Under the pieces are notes generated by a model. That model was not told the DNA's origin. It saw only the letters and a program-made list of their open reading frames with translations, and did no database searches. Below are positions 34,036 to 45,822 of a stretch of DNA of 64,000 nucleotides, piece by piece (the stretch's first letter is position 1; each line of letters opens with the position of its first letter). Source of the stretch: Apricaphanius iberus (Eukaryota > Chordata > Actinopteri > Cyprinodontiformes > Aphaniidae); assembly GCA_028564705.1 (NCBI GenBank), contig JAPXFQ010001341.1, positions 248,001-312,000 on the forward strand, in the 5' to 3' direction. The translations under genes and the position numbers were made by a program.

Positions 34036-36950
34036 AGATGCACCTCTTAGTTACTCCCCAAAACCACCCCAGCCTTTAAAAAAATACACTAAAGCCATAA
34101 ATGAAATTATTGTGCTATGTTGGAAGTGTAAGATTGAGAAATGTTAGAGTATTTTTCTAGCATTCCAGACAAGCCTATTACTTGTGAATTTTCTAACTTT
34201 ATGGGTATTTTACACATAATGCCTGTGTTTTCTTTAACCCAATCGAACCAAAATGGGGAAAAAAAGTGACGTACATGGCTGCTATATTCAGATCATAGCT
34301 AAATTAATCTCTTTAATTATTTTCACTTTACCTAAATTTGCACATAGATATTTCTTTGTGATTTTTATACTATTGTTTGAGTTGTTTTCATGCTAATGAC
34401 AAGACGTCATTGTAGCGTGACATCTATCAATACCTACCAATCAAAACCTTTCGGCCAGTTTAAGTACATTTTTCTTTCTTTTTTAACATGGGCCTTTGCA
34501 TATCAGTTCTGAACTGTTATGGTTTATTATAAAAATATATAATTTACAAAGATATAAGAACAACATTCAGCATATTTTATTTTAAAACAAACAAACAATG
34601 ATTACAGAGTTGACATTTTTAACTGGCTTTTGCGTCGTAACAAATTATTCAGCAAAGCTACAATTCCTAAAATGTGATCACACGACCTCCAAAAGCCTGC
34701 CAACATGTCCAAATCCCGCACAACTCACCATGGACAGAAGTGAAGAGCTCGAAACAATAAAACAGAACCCCCTTGCTTTAATAATGACTTTGGCCTTCCT
34801 GCTTAAAGTACATCTCTCCCAGCCTGAATGTTCCACACACATCCCAACAGAAAAAACATAAAATTTATATTTCTTTTGATATTTCAACTTCCACTGAGCT
34901 AATTTATTTGCACAGCAATGCTGCTGAAATTGCTTACATGGATTCGTTTCTTACTCAGTAACAGCATCCACATCATAAAGCGTTGGTGTCAGGGCCAATG
35001 GATTGATGGAAAAAGATTCTTGTGGTTTTACCTGGTGAGTCGAAGCTGTCACTGAAAACTATTTGATTCTAATCATCAGCTTATCTCTGTGCACCTTTAG
35101 AGTAAAGTCGTTTCTGTTTTTAAAGACTGCTTTACTTGGTTTGGGGCTTTAAAAAAAAAAAAAAAAGAGTGTGTAATTGTCTGATTTCTGGGTTATCGAT
35201 TTATTTTGAAGTTGTCATCCTGACCGAATCACTGAATCGTTTATTGCGGGTGGAATGGGTGATTGCATGTGTGTGTTTTTGCTGTGTGACACCAGGCAGT
35301 CTGCTTCCCCAGGCCTCCAGGTTTCACTTCAAGTGACTCTGCTCGAATAACACCATGTAACGTTTGCCGCTCATCTTCGCCAACCGTCTCCCGGAGCACA
35401 CATATGATTGGTGAACCCCGCCCTCCCGACGGGCCAAATTTACCTCCATTAGCTCACCCAACGCCGTTCTCAGGCTCCAAACTACAAAACGCTAAATATT
35501 GGCCCCTTCCAATAGTTTGCCATTCGCCATTTGTTAATGTGAAAGGAGACGGGAAGCCGTGTGAGCTGCTATCGAAAGGATTTATATCTGATTCAGCTTC
35601 ACACACAAGTTTACACTCACCTATCCCCCCGGGGACTCCCTCCGCTCCCGTTTCTCTCGAGTTGGGGCCTCCATCCCTGCTTACAGGGCAAATTACAGCC
35701 GCAGAGAGGAGGTGGGGGGGTCACGCAGGGTTTTGAAGGACTCTTGAGAAACGAGGAGAGGCAAACCCACCTTCCCTTGGACCTGGAGGCAGAAAGAATG
35801 TGCGGGAGTCCTGGTGCAAAATCTTTGTATACGTGTGAAAAATTAAAATCGGTGACGCGTTGGGTGGAAAGCAAAAGCGTTCATTAATCCGGTGTAGCCA
35901 TCATTTTTGGGGGAAGCACGTGGAGGAAGAACGCGTGTGTCTTATTGCAGCTTTTTATTTTTCCAACACTTTGTCCCTTTTGTGTAGCGGCTGTTTAAGT
36001 GTGCGTGCATTAGTTTGAGGTGGAGTCCCTCTGCCACATCTGCAATGCAGCAGAAAACACACAAGAAAGAAAAAAAAACGAGAGAAAGAGAGAGGGAGGG
36101 AAGGAGGAAGATGGAGGCTCTGACGAAAGAGCGGAGCTTTCCTCAGAAGGACTTTTGGTTGGGCTGGATCATTAAAGTGCTTTTATACTGGAAACCAGAG
36201 TGCCTACTGTGTCATTCTGTGTCGCAACAGATCAAACTCACACGTGTACGTTTATTTCTAAGGCACATCTGCATTGCTCTCATCCGCCTTGCACCTCGCC
36301 GGTTTTGAAACCAGGATGGACACGTAGCTGACCGAGGAGGGACTTCACCTCTTAGCAGCCAATGCACTTTTATTTGTAACTTTTTGAACTCCTTCCCTCC
36401 TTGTTCTTGGCTGTTTTGACTGTATTTTAAGGCAATATGGATTGTGCCGTGGGTATTTGTTGTTGGATTTACTGTGAATTGTATTGACATTGACTCTGCT
36501 GTCCATTGTAATTCCATATTAAGTCCATATATGTGGGATTTGTGTTTGATTTTGATTAATTTGGGATAAAAAAAGATATGAACTTTACAAGCTCCTGAAA
36601 TTATGTCAAACTCACCTCAAGTGTACAAGAAGAAACAAAACAGGATCCAGTCTGTCATCATTTATCAAACAAAATCCAGTTTTCAGCCGAAATAGACCTT
36701 AATCCAACATAGAATATATTTTCTGTGTCTCTTGCATCATTGTGAAAGTAGTTTTACCCACATTTCCTCCTAATGCTGCTTCCCTTTCCTCTTTACAGGT
36801 TCCTTTAAATCCTATAGGCTAATTTCAACCAGATTAAGTTCTCGCGTTTCACTCTACCATTTTAACACCTGGATTATTTTCCTGTTTGTGCATTCTGGCG
36901 TTGATTTCCATGGTTCTGGGATCGTAGTGCCATGTATGACGAAGTTTGGG
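34036..36950. other. Intergenic, including a GC-richer block at 35350-36310
   Basis: No exon could be supported. At 35350-36310 the sequence is less AT-rich than its neighbours, with overlapping open frames on both strands and an A/G-rich run (36060-36110). The mix of short unique motifs suggests ordinary or possibly conserved non-coding DNA. No repeat structure was seen. Confidence 0.4.
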
Positions 36951-36959
36951 ACAAGCTGT

Positions 36960-37830
36960 AGACGTCAAACAGGCGACGTCACATTTAAGGCTGGTACACT
37001 GCAAGATTTTTAAATTGTTCCAACGATTTCCAACCCAGAGACCAGATACGTAGTGATGAAAAACATCACACCCATGCAGATGCCAATCACAAACAATCCA
37101 AGCTCAGATCCAGCGAAACATCGCAAGGTTAAAAAGTGACTTCCAATCAAACGTAGTTTGTGGATTTGTTATAGGGAAGAACAAAAAATTTGACAAAAAG
37201 AAAAGAAGTTGGATAAAGGATTGGTCTACATCTTAGACTAAGATATGTTTCAACAAAACACACTCAATTTTTAACGTACAAAATTGTACTTTTAGGGGTA
37301 AAAGGTCTTGTCACTGGGATGGTTCCCACAGATGTACCATTTTGTACCTTAACCCTAGCCGGTCATTATTGGATTTGACATGATTGACACATCATCTGAC
37401 CGAGATGTAGCCAATAGTCGCCCATCAAACACAACAGGTTTTTTTTTCCCACCAGAAGGATAAGTTTGCTTTTCCCTATGATTTTTTTAAAAACAATTTA
37501 TCCAAACATTTATGCTGGCATAGCAAAATTTCTCCTGTCCAAATAATTTTAAAAATCAGTTCACCATTTTTAAAGCTCAGTAAGAGCCTTGTAAAATAAT
37601 TTTATTTAAAAAACGTTAAAAATAATTAAAAAGTGTGTTAATAAAATTGTCACGTCCATTTACATACATTTAACTTTGCTAATGGATGTATTTTTTTAGT
37701 TAAAAATGTACCCTATCCAAGAAATTGTGGAGGTCCAATATTTTTCCTTGGACTGTAAAATAGTCTTTTTTTTGTACCATGGGGCACAGTAATGTACACT
37801 TTCCGTACTTGTATTTCTGACAGTGTACGT
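36960..37830. mobile_element. Remnants of one or two non-autonomous DNA elements
   Basis: Text at 36988-37050 (ggctggtacactgcaagatt, ttccaacgatttccaaccc) and at 37270-37350 plus 37740-37830 (gtacaaaattgtactttta, then tgtaccatggggcacag, then gacagtgtacg) is typical of short fish DNA elements. It includes GTAC-based inverted motifs. Ends and target duplications are not clear. Confidence 0.35.
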
Positions 37831-37860
37831 AGTTTTTATGGGGGAAAAAAAGTAAAAAAA

Positions 37861-37867
<7 letters not shown>

Positions 37868-37895
<28 letters not shown>

Positions 37896-37897
37896 CA
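37868..37897. repeat. (TA)n microsatellite
   Basis: About 14 TA dinucleotides. Confidence 0.9.
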
Positions 37898-39366
37898 TAA
37901 TATAATATCACAATATAAAACAACTATTATTGTCAGTTCTGAACATTGACTGGTACCATTTGAACATATCAGGTTATTTCTGATTTAAAGATTTGTTTTT
38001 AAAAGTTAGATGTGTTATATAACCGTTTAAGAAAACTTCAAGATTTGTGCTGAGCGATAAAGATTAAAAATAAAGTGTTACATTTTTTAAATTGCAAAGT
38101 TTTTATATAATTGACAAAATTGAAATGAAAGAAAATATTTTTTTAAACTTGATTTAATTTTAATCATACCTTCTCGGAGTTGACCTGAAGTCAAAATCCA
38201 AATAAGTCCACACTGAAAAAAGAACATGGCAGGTCCTGGTTAGGATCATCCTGAAATCTAAAAACCCAAGAGCATCATTGGTAAAACACACTCAAAAATT
38301 CCTGCTTTTGCTTCTGGCTGCTATTTAACCTGTTCAACCCTTTAGAAGCAACATGGATGTACTTATTTAACTTAACATTTTCACTACCGTCTTCTTTGTT
38401 TAATAAATTATGGCAGTGTGGATCCTGTTGAGTGTTTTTTATGTATCCTTTCAAATCAGGTGAAGATTAAATCGTTTTTTTAAGAGGGTGTAGTTTCTTA
38501 CTACCATAGCTGCATCTTGTGTGTTTTAGCTTTACAGTGTGGCAGTGGTGAGTATAAAAACGTAACTTATAAAGAGAGGAAACAACTCAGACCACCTGAC
38601 TTTCAACATTTGATTCCTCATCTGGACTTTTACTCCAACAACACATTCTTCAACCATAAATTAAATCTGTTATTTTCTTTTATTGTGAGTCTTACAGAGA
38701 AATTTTGAGGAAATCATCACAATGTTTTGTTTTTCTTCCCGTCTTCCAAATGCAAAAATAGTGCTTATGTCTTCCAGTTATCAAAGCCACAATGAGACTA
38801 TTTTTGTATTCTACTGGGGCAAAAAAATGCATATATCTATATATCCTTCTATGTATGTGTATCCATGCAAGTGTGCCAGGGGAAGCAGGGTTAACCCCCC
38901 CCGTTTTCATTAAGATGGAGAAAATGCCACTACTCTCTGCCATCGAGACATACTGATCATTTGGAAAAAAGGAGCTGAAAGGGGGATCATAGAGAGAGCT
39001 TTGGAGCTCCCGAACTGCATCCACGTGGAGGGACTATGAGCATGCATGCGCTGATCATTTACTGGACACCTTCAGAGAAACAGGAATTACCTATTTACTC
39101 TTTGACCCCCTTTAACCACCTAATCTTCTCACTATCCCAAACTCTCTGCATTTGCAATATGATCTGTATTTATTTCTGTAATAACTTACACAAAGTCAAC
39201 GGAGATGTATTATTGGATATAATTGAATAAAACAAACAAATATATTTATATGATTGTAACACTTGTCTGAAGAGTTTTTATTTTCATAAGGAGGGGTTTA
39301 ATGGGGCTCTCGTAAAAACTCTGCTATAACATCTACTGGTAGTCTTTGTTGGTTCACTTTGATGGT
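37898..39366. other. Intergenic, unassigned
   Basis: AT-rich. A C-run lies near 38896. Overlapping opposite-strand open frames at 38692-39024 have no domain resemblance. Confidence 0.5.
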
Positions 39367-39374
39367 GTACTACA

Positions 39375-39702
39375 TAGGGATGCACATCTACCACTTGTTT
39401 CAAACCGATACGATACCGATACTTGGATTTTAGTACTTGCCGATACTGAGTACCAACACCGATACTTCTACCACACAAAAAAATGCAATGAATTGGAACA
39501 CAGGCTTTATTTTCTTCTCTGATTGTTACGATATATGTCTGTGAATTAGATTTAAAAATAATAAAAATGACCGAAAGAAAAATTATATTTCTGTGAAATT
39601 ATTGCAAAGTTTCCCCATTTTAAGTATCGGTTCATGGTAACTACAACCAATACAGATACAGTACATAAGAGTGATATCAGCATTGGTATCGGTGCATCCC
39701 TA
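39375..39702. mobile_element. hAT-type MITE with intact ends, copy 1
   Basis: Begins tagggatgcac and ends gtgcatcccta (perfect 11-bp TIR). Flanked by gtactaca (39367-39374) and ttactaca (39703-39710), an 8-bp target duplication with one mismatch. The interior is rich in CCGATAC/GTATCGG motifs. 328 bp. Confidence 0.85.
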
Positions 39703-40649
39703 TTACTACACTTTTCAAAACAGTACTTTTTTGTAAGTATTAATTTTAATTATACATGAGAACCACAAGTAATCCGTAATGCTTGTAGTCATTGTCCAAA
39801 CATTCATCTCAAGTAGCTCATCAGAGCGATGGAGTACTCGAGTCCTGGGCTAGGACTCCGGTACTGACTCGAGTCACGTTCAAAGGACTTGTGAAGGTGA
39901 CTCGAAGAGCATGCTGATGATTTAAACTTGGACTCGGAATTGGAATTCAACTTTATTTCCTTTACTTTATTTGTGTAGGGACAATGTTTATTAATAAACA
40001 CATGTTTTAGCAAATGTGAATACACAAGATTATAGCCAGGGCTAATTTCCATCTCAAGTTGGAAATATCAGAAACAGATCATGAAATAACATCACTATTA
40101 ATCAAAAATGTACATTTGTTCATTAAACCGAATATAAGACGGAATAAAAACCATATAAAACATTGTTAAAAGAAGAAAGGAAAAGACATTGGCCACATCA
40201 AGGAAGTATTATATGAACACCAATTAATACATTCTACTACAATGAATGACGGACCCCAAAATGCTCACAGGATAAGTGCAACTTGTGCAGTTAAACTATA
40301 GTCTCTGCCACTTACAAAGTCCACATTTCCCTGCATGTTATTGGTTTACACGCAATGGACTCTTTCACCCTTTCATCGATCACTCATTGTAGCGCCAAAC
40401 TCCTAGAAATCTTTAACCTTTTGAGATAAATAAATATAGTTTAGTTATAGTGTGAAATTGCTATTGTTGGAATTAGCATGTAGCCAAAGATAATGTTTAA
40501 TGTTGTATGAGGTCAGATTACTGGATAAATTTAATAAGTTCGCTTCGTACAGTAAGTGTGACATGTATGAATTGTTTCCCAATTTATTTTTTGCGTGTTT
40601 TATTACTTTGTGCATGTTACTTTGTTAGCATTGGTGACAGCAGAGGGGC
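39703..40649. other. Intergenic with an interspersed repeat at about 39945-40060
   Basis: The segment 39990-40060 resembles 8150-8225, as described there. The rest is AT-rich and unassigned. Confidence 0.4.
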
Positions 40650-41000
40650 ATTTAGCTTTTGAGCTAGACTTTAGTTACCTGTTAGCTTAACTTTAGTTAC
40701 CTGTTAGCTAAAGTATAATTAACCGTTAGCTTTTTAAAATCTTAGTTGCCAATAGATAAAAGTGTTAATTTAAGACTAACTGCAAGTTGGTGTTGGCTAT
40801 ATGCTTAGTTGTACACTTGACTTCCTGGGTAGCTCTTAGCTTAAGTCTGGCTAGGTTTTAGTTTGACTTTGAGTAACTTTTGCCTTGATTCTACTTAGTC
40901 CTATTAGCTCTGTAAGGCTGCTTATTTTTGAGTGACTTCTGACTGATCCATGAGACTTCCTTCTGTTTTTTTCAAACTGAGATCACTCTCACTCCAGGAC
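40650..41000 (-). repeat. 22-bp repeat block with conserved flank
   Basis: Minus-oriented units (tacctgttagcttaacttta, tacctgttagctaaagtata) are followed by a flank gagtgacttctgactgatcc and then aactgagatcactctcact. The flank is shared with 33960-34025. Confidence 0.7.
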
Positions 41001-41062
41001 GACTTGAGTTGGAGTTGACTTGTACTAATCCTATATGACTTGGACTTGCACTTGAAGATTAA

Positions 41063-41830
41063 AGAGTAACTCACCCCAAAATCAACTTTTTTTGTTGATA
41101 AACGGTATAACTGAGTCTATAATGGAACTATCTACATTTACAGTAACAATTTTATGTATTTTAGTAAATTTTAGTGAAAATATTAATTTTGTACCCAAAA
41201 CCGTTGGTTTAGTGCCTCAAGTGGTCAAACGATTACACTGCACTGCAATTCAATGGAATTCAAATCCTGCATTCCTAACGGCTAACCTCGGGTTATCTAC
41301 GTAGGTTTGGAATAGTGACGACAGCAGCCTGGTCATGATGGAGTATATAAGAGGGGCGGACTCGGCCACACCTCCGTAGTGAGGTGCTATGAACTGCTTG
41401 CAGCACAAAACCTCTGCTCTGTTATGCAGGAGGTTACCCCTACTGGCTTACATTTTCTCATTACCTATGATAAAGGGAATAACTTACATCAGTGAATGGA
41501 AAATAAAATCTGGGCTAAGAGTTCATTTTTAATGTAATAATCGTGATAGTGTGGGGTGTTTTTTTTTTTTGCACATTCCTGAATTACTTTCTCGTCATGC
41601 TTGGATACTTTGTACCAGGCATTTCTCTGCAACACATTTTCTGCTGCAGACAATTAGATTTGGTAACAACAATGTACCACTCCGAGACGGCGCTCATTCT
41701 ATGCTGTGATGCCGCTACAGGTTCGGCACCTGCTGCTGCTTCGGGCAGAGAACGAGACATCGGCCCGAAATGACACGACTCAGAGCCACTCAACTACTCC
41801 ACAGAACTGGAGACGGAAGTGGAGCAGCTG
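41063..41830 (+). mobile_element. TTAA-type DNA element, truncated copy 2
   Basis: Starts agagtaactcaccccaaaat directly after TTAA (41059-41062). It is homologous in inverse orientation to 23520-24415, sharing atattaattttgtaccc and ggaggttacccctact-type stretches. The right end expected from copy 1 is missing, so the copy is truncated or diverged beyond about 41830. Confidence 0.7.
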
Positions 41831-43173
41831 TTTTGTTGCCTGGTTCGCTGCTGATATGCCTAGTGACCAGCCTGAATTGTGACCCAGTGAGGAATGTATT
41901 TTAGAAGAGTTTAAGTGACAGCTAACGTTGGCACAGTTAGCAAATGAGCTAGCTTACCGATCCAGGAGTAAAGTCGCAGTTTCGCACTGAATGTTTTATA
42001 TGGGTCCACCTAGTGTAGACTTCACCTGAAAGTACTCTAGTTTAATAACCTTTTTTGATAGGCTATGAATATTAACCCAGTATATTCCTAAAGTTTAAAA
42101 ATAGTCAATTTAGACTCAATCTTTGAATACTTATCCTAACCCAGTAAGATGATTCTAACCAATACTTCAACTCTGATGAGTTGAAACAACCCATAGTTGG
42201 CTCGGTCCGAATTTCACTCCGCATTGAGTATGTGCGGAGTTATATGGTTTTTACCAAGAAGAACAAACTAAATAAAGGGCAATATAATTATTTATAGCAA
42301 GTTTGACAGTGTGAGGGTCCTGTCACTATGGCTGCGATTGATGATGCGCCCTGGTTGCTTGGCCACAGGGATATTCCTTTGGCCAACTGGTTAGGGTTCG
42401 TGACAATCACGTGGGAGATGTGGAATTGAATCCTGCCCTGGCCCTTGTTGTGCGCCTTGTTTTATTTTGCCAGCCTCCAAACCCCCAGGTTGGGCGGCTG
42501 CTCAGTGACGCATTAGCTGGCTCTGAAGATCTACAACTCCATTAGCAGCTCATCCGTGCCTCAAAGTGCCCCAGATATGCTCGCCTGTGCGTGTACGAAA
42601 GCACAACAACACAACAAACAATGCAAACACATGATAAGGAGCCCTTTTTTGGGAAAATTAGAAAGCTGGATAAGTGTTGATACCCGCTTTGTCAGTGAAG
42701 AGTATTTACTTTCTTCATGTCAAGGATAGAAATCTTGCCATGTTTTACCTGGATCCACTCCAAACAGGTCAGTGCTTACGTTTACAACACCTTTTTAATC
42801 AAGTTAAATATTGAATCATAATTTGTGTAAAATAAAAATCAACATTGATTGCAATTTAAAGTACACTACTTGTGTTACTCAGAGTCAGTGCAGACGTCAT
42901 CTTTCCCGGCTCCCTCCTGACCACAGATGTGCTGAGTGACTTGACTCCGGCGCTTAGCTGTTAATAGTTACCTTCTTTCATAATTAAATTGGCACCAGGC
43001 CAAATGGCACTGACAGCAGATCATAAATTAAGGCTGAGTGAATCAGTCAAGGATTATCGAGGGCAAAGAGGTGCGAAAAGATGACTGGTGGAATGTGATA
43101 AAAGAAGAGATGTTTCACTTCATGGGCCTTCAGAAAACAAAACTGCATCTTGCAGGTAAAGCGGATCAACTCA
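41831..43173. other. Intergenic with repeat scraps and a SINE-like head
   Basis: The segment 42305-42340 (gacagtgtgagggtcctgtc, actatggct) resembles 55687-55720. A tRNA-like A box (ggccaactggttaggg, 42381-42396) and a B-box-like gaattgaatcc lie 30-40 bases apart. The remainder is unassigned. Confidence 0.35.
42375..42440 (+). repeat. Possible tRNA-derived SINE head
   Basis: A-box-like tggccaactgg and B-box-like attgaatcc are at roughly tRNA spacing. No cloverleaf was proven and no tail identified. Confidence 0.3.
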
Positions 43174-43181
43174 GTTTTTAT

Positions 43182-43556
43182 TAGAGATGCACCTATACCG
43201 ATACTGGTATCAGGTATCGGCCTCGCTACCGTCTAATGTAGGCTACATGTATCGGTATCAGTTAAACTTAACCGATACCATGAACCAATACTCAAAATGT
43301 GGAAAATCTGTAATATATTCACAAAAAAAGATTAGTTTTTCACTTAAAATTTTATTTTTGTGGTAATTTTATATATTACATGTTTTTTGTCTTAGTTATG
43401 TTTAGTTAGTAAAGTCTGCTGCCTTTAGTCTCTTCAAGAAAGGTATAAGGTGGACCTTATACAGTTTATTAATTCAACAATAGCATCGGATTGGTATTGG
43501 GTACAAAATCCAGGTATCGGTATATGGACTGAAAAAGTCGGATTGGTGCACCCCTA
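43182..43556. mobile_element. hAT-type MITE with intact ends, copy 2
   Basis: Begins tagagatgcacc and ends ggtgcacccccta-like (ggtgcacccct-a). Flanks are gtttttat (43174-43181) and gttcttat (43557-43564), an 8-bp target duplication with one mismatch. The interior carries the same GTATCGG/CCGATAC motifs as 39375-39702. 375 bp. Confidence 0.8.
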
Positions 43557-43703
43557 GTTCTTATAGCTTATAAGATAACCTTTATTGGGCAATCTAAATA
43601 TTTAGTAAGCAAGACAAATATGTTGTTAAGTTTGGAGCTAAACATTTACGGTGTAAACTAAATGTGTAGCTTGTAAACTAAATATTTTCTTTGACAATGA
43701 AAT

Positions 43704-45346
43704 ACAGTGAGTATTTGAACACCCTGCGATTTTGCATGTTCTCCCACTTTAAGGAGGATTCTTAAATTCACATTGTATGTGCATTTCCACTGTGAGAAAC
43801 GCCATTGTTTTTCATTCGCAAAATCACATTGGACGATTTTTTTTTTAAACTTTATTTTGTGTTTTATTGTTGCACATAAGGATTTGAACGCCTGGCAATC
43901 AACAATAATTCTGGCTGTCAAAGACCTTTTACTCTGCCTTTAAAAAGTCCACCACATCAATTATTAATTTAAATTAGTAGCACCCGTCTGAGCCCCTTAA
44001 AGACACCTTTTCACCCCCACAGTCAGTCAGACTCTAACTACTACCACGGGCAAGACCAAAGAGCTGTAAAAAGACAACAGGGACAAATTACTAGACCTCC
44101 ATAAGGCTAGAAAGGACTACAGAGCCAAGCAGTAGTGTCATAACGAAAACGAACGAAAGAACGAAAACTACATGTGTTAACTGAAATAAAAATAAAAACG
44201 AGAATTTTAAAGAAAACAAACTGAAACTGCAATGACCGTTCACAGAACTAACTAAAACAAGCAAAATTTATTGAGAAAATGTGATTAGTTTTCGTTTGAC
44301 ACAGCGCCTGATAAAATCTAGAATTATTTCTGTCGTACCAGCGCTGTCACCAGAAACCGATGCGATCATCTGTGTTATGCTTTTTTGTTGCACAACTTGC
44401 CTTGATAGGAACAACAGAACGGGAAATTTGGATACAATCCCATCGACTCGCTCCCTTTCAAGGAAATAAGAGACGTCTTTGGATTGCGAGCTGTCAGAAG
44501 AAGCGATTGAAACGATGATTTAAACAGTCCGCAGCAAAAAACTTCATGACAGATGAGCTACGACAGCTAAGAAATAAGCTAACACTGCGACTGCAGATAA
44601 TAGCAATCGGAGTCGATGTTACACCAGAGTTGTGCAGCTGGTGTAGGTTGTGTGTGTATCCACTGTATTGGTGGACAAATAATCTTCTCTCTAGTTTCTG
44701 GTGGTTTTTACTGGCTGTGCTGCATCATCCCTAAATGTCAGTCAGGTCATCTGTGTTGCTGCAGTCCGCCTAGCGTCATATCAGCAAAGGTTGAAAGGAA
44801 GCGCAAATGTGCAAAATGATCAACAGAATCATTTTACCTAAGATAGCTTTGCTTTTGTTGTGTTACCACTCAGTGTTTTTTATAGAACTTTAGTACCTGC
44901 ATTAATTGTTTGGCTTTTTAATGCACATGTGCTGTTATTGTGTACCATATTTCTTTTATACTTGCCTGATTTGTTAATCTGGCCCATGTCAAAACAATGT
45001 TAAAAAAAGCATAATTTTCTGAGATTTTGTTATACTTTTTTTTGTCTTGCCCCAGTACACAACTTGTTTAACGAAAAACTAAAACTGAAATTTATAAGAA
45101 CTAAACTGAAACTAAGCATTTTCAAAAAACTAAAACTAAACTACCTAAAAAATGGTAAAAACGAACTAAGACTAAACAGAATTTAAAATCTCAAGTCGAA
45201 ACTAAATAAAAACTAAAACTAATAAATTATTATAACCAAGCAGCCTGGTAAAAATAGATCAACTGTTGGAGCAATTGTTAGAAAAGGAAGAGGCTAAAGA
45301 CACCTTGCCAAATAGCAAGGTGTTTTAATACTTATGTTCCTCATTA
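43704..45346. mobile_element. Tc1-like non-autonomous copy split by a later insertion
   Basis: The left end cagtgagtatttgaacaccc and the reverse complement of the right end (ggaacataagtattaaaaca) are diverged TIRs of a Tc1-like family. Interior pieces ctagacctccataaggctag and gatcaactgttggagcaat belong to the same element. They become contiguous if 44133-45235 plus one copy of ccaagcag are removed. No transposase core remains. Confidence 0.65.
44133..45235. mobile_element. 1.1-kb insertion with 8-bp target duplication
   Basis: The duplicated octamer ccaagcag (44125-44132 and 45236-45243) brackets the insert exactly. Both ends are A-rich on the + strand with direct, not inverted, motifs: aacgaaaacgaacgaaag on the left, and actaaaactgaaat and aactaaaactaataa on the right. 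The middle (44281-44830) is less biased. The 8-bp duplication suggests hAT or a relative, but no convincing TIR can be read. Confidence 0.7.
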
Positions 45347-45822
45347 TATTTAGTTTGAAACTAAATTCATGACTAGATTACATTGATGCAAATATGTTTT
45401 TAAAAATAAACCCCCGTTTGTTTATATTATGACAGAATAGCCCAAATATTGCTTTTAACTTTTGACTGGGTAACATTACAAATGGCACCCCATAACAAAT
45501 GTACTCATTTTACAGTAAAAATCATAACCTGGTTACTGGTTTGATTATAATTGTACCTTGAAGTCCTTATATTGTAAAACGCATTTGCTCAGACACATGC
45601 CTGACCCACATAGAGAGCCTGTAATGCAAAATCACCCCCTCCTTCCTGGAGGTAATTGGAGTATACACCAGTTGTCCAGGCTGGCCTGACTGACAGACAA
45701 CAACAGCTCAAACCGTCCAAACTGGACTCAGTGTTGAAGTCTGCCGGGTGAGAAAAGAACGGAAATTTAAATCTGAGGAGTTGGATTAACCAGTTTGAAA
45801 GAGTTTGGTTCAAGGGGACGCC
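45347..45822 (+). promoter_or_regulatory. chrnb1 upstream region with three E-boxes
   Basis: The 476 bases before the chrnb1 start codon contain CATTTG (45582-45587), CACATG (45594-45599) and CAGTTG (45669-45674), all fitting CANNTG. Muscle acetylcholine receptor promoters are known to be driven by MyoD-family factors through E-boxes, so a role is plausible. Random occurrence is also likely at this density. The transcription start is not identified, and no clear TATA box lies close to the ATG. The left edge is the end of a Tc1-like element. Confidence 0.35.

Noticed and set aside
35404..35887. Overlapping 110- and 108-codon open frames
   Set aside because: Both strands and several frames are open in a GC-richer block; there are no domains or splice context.
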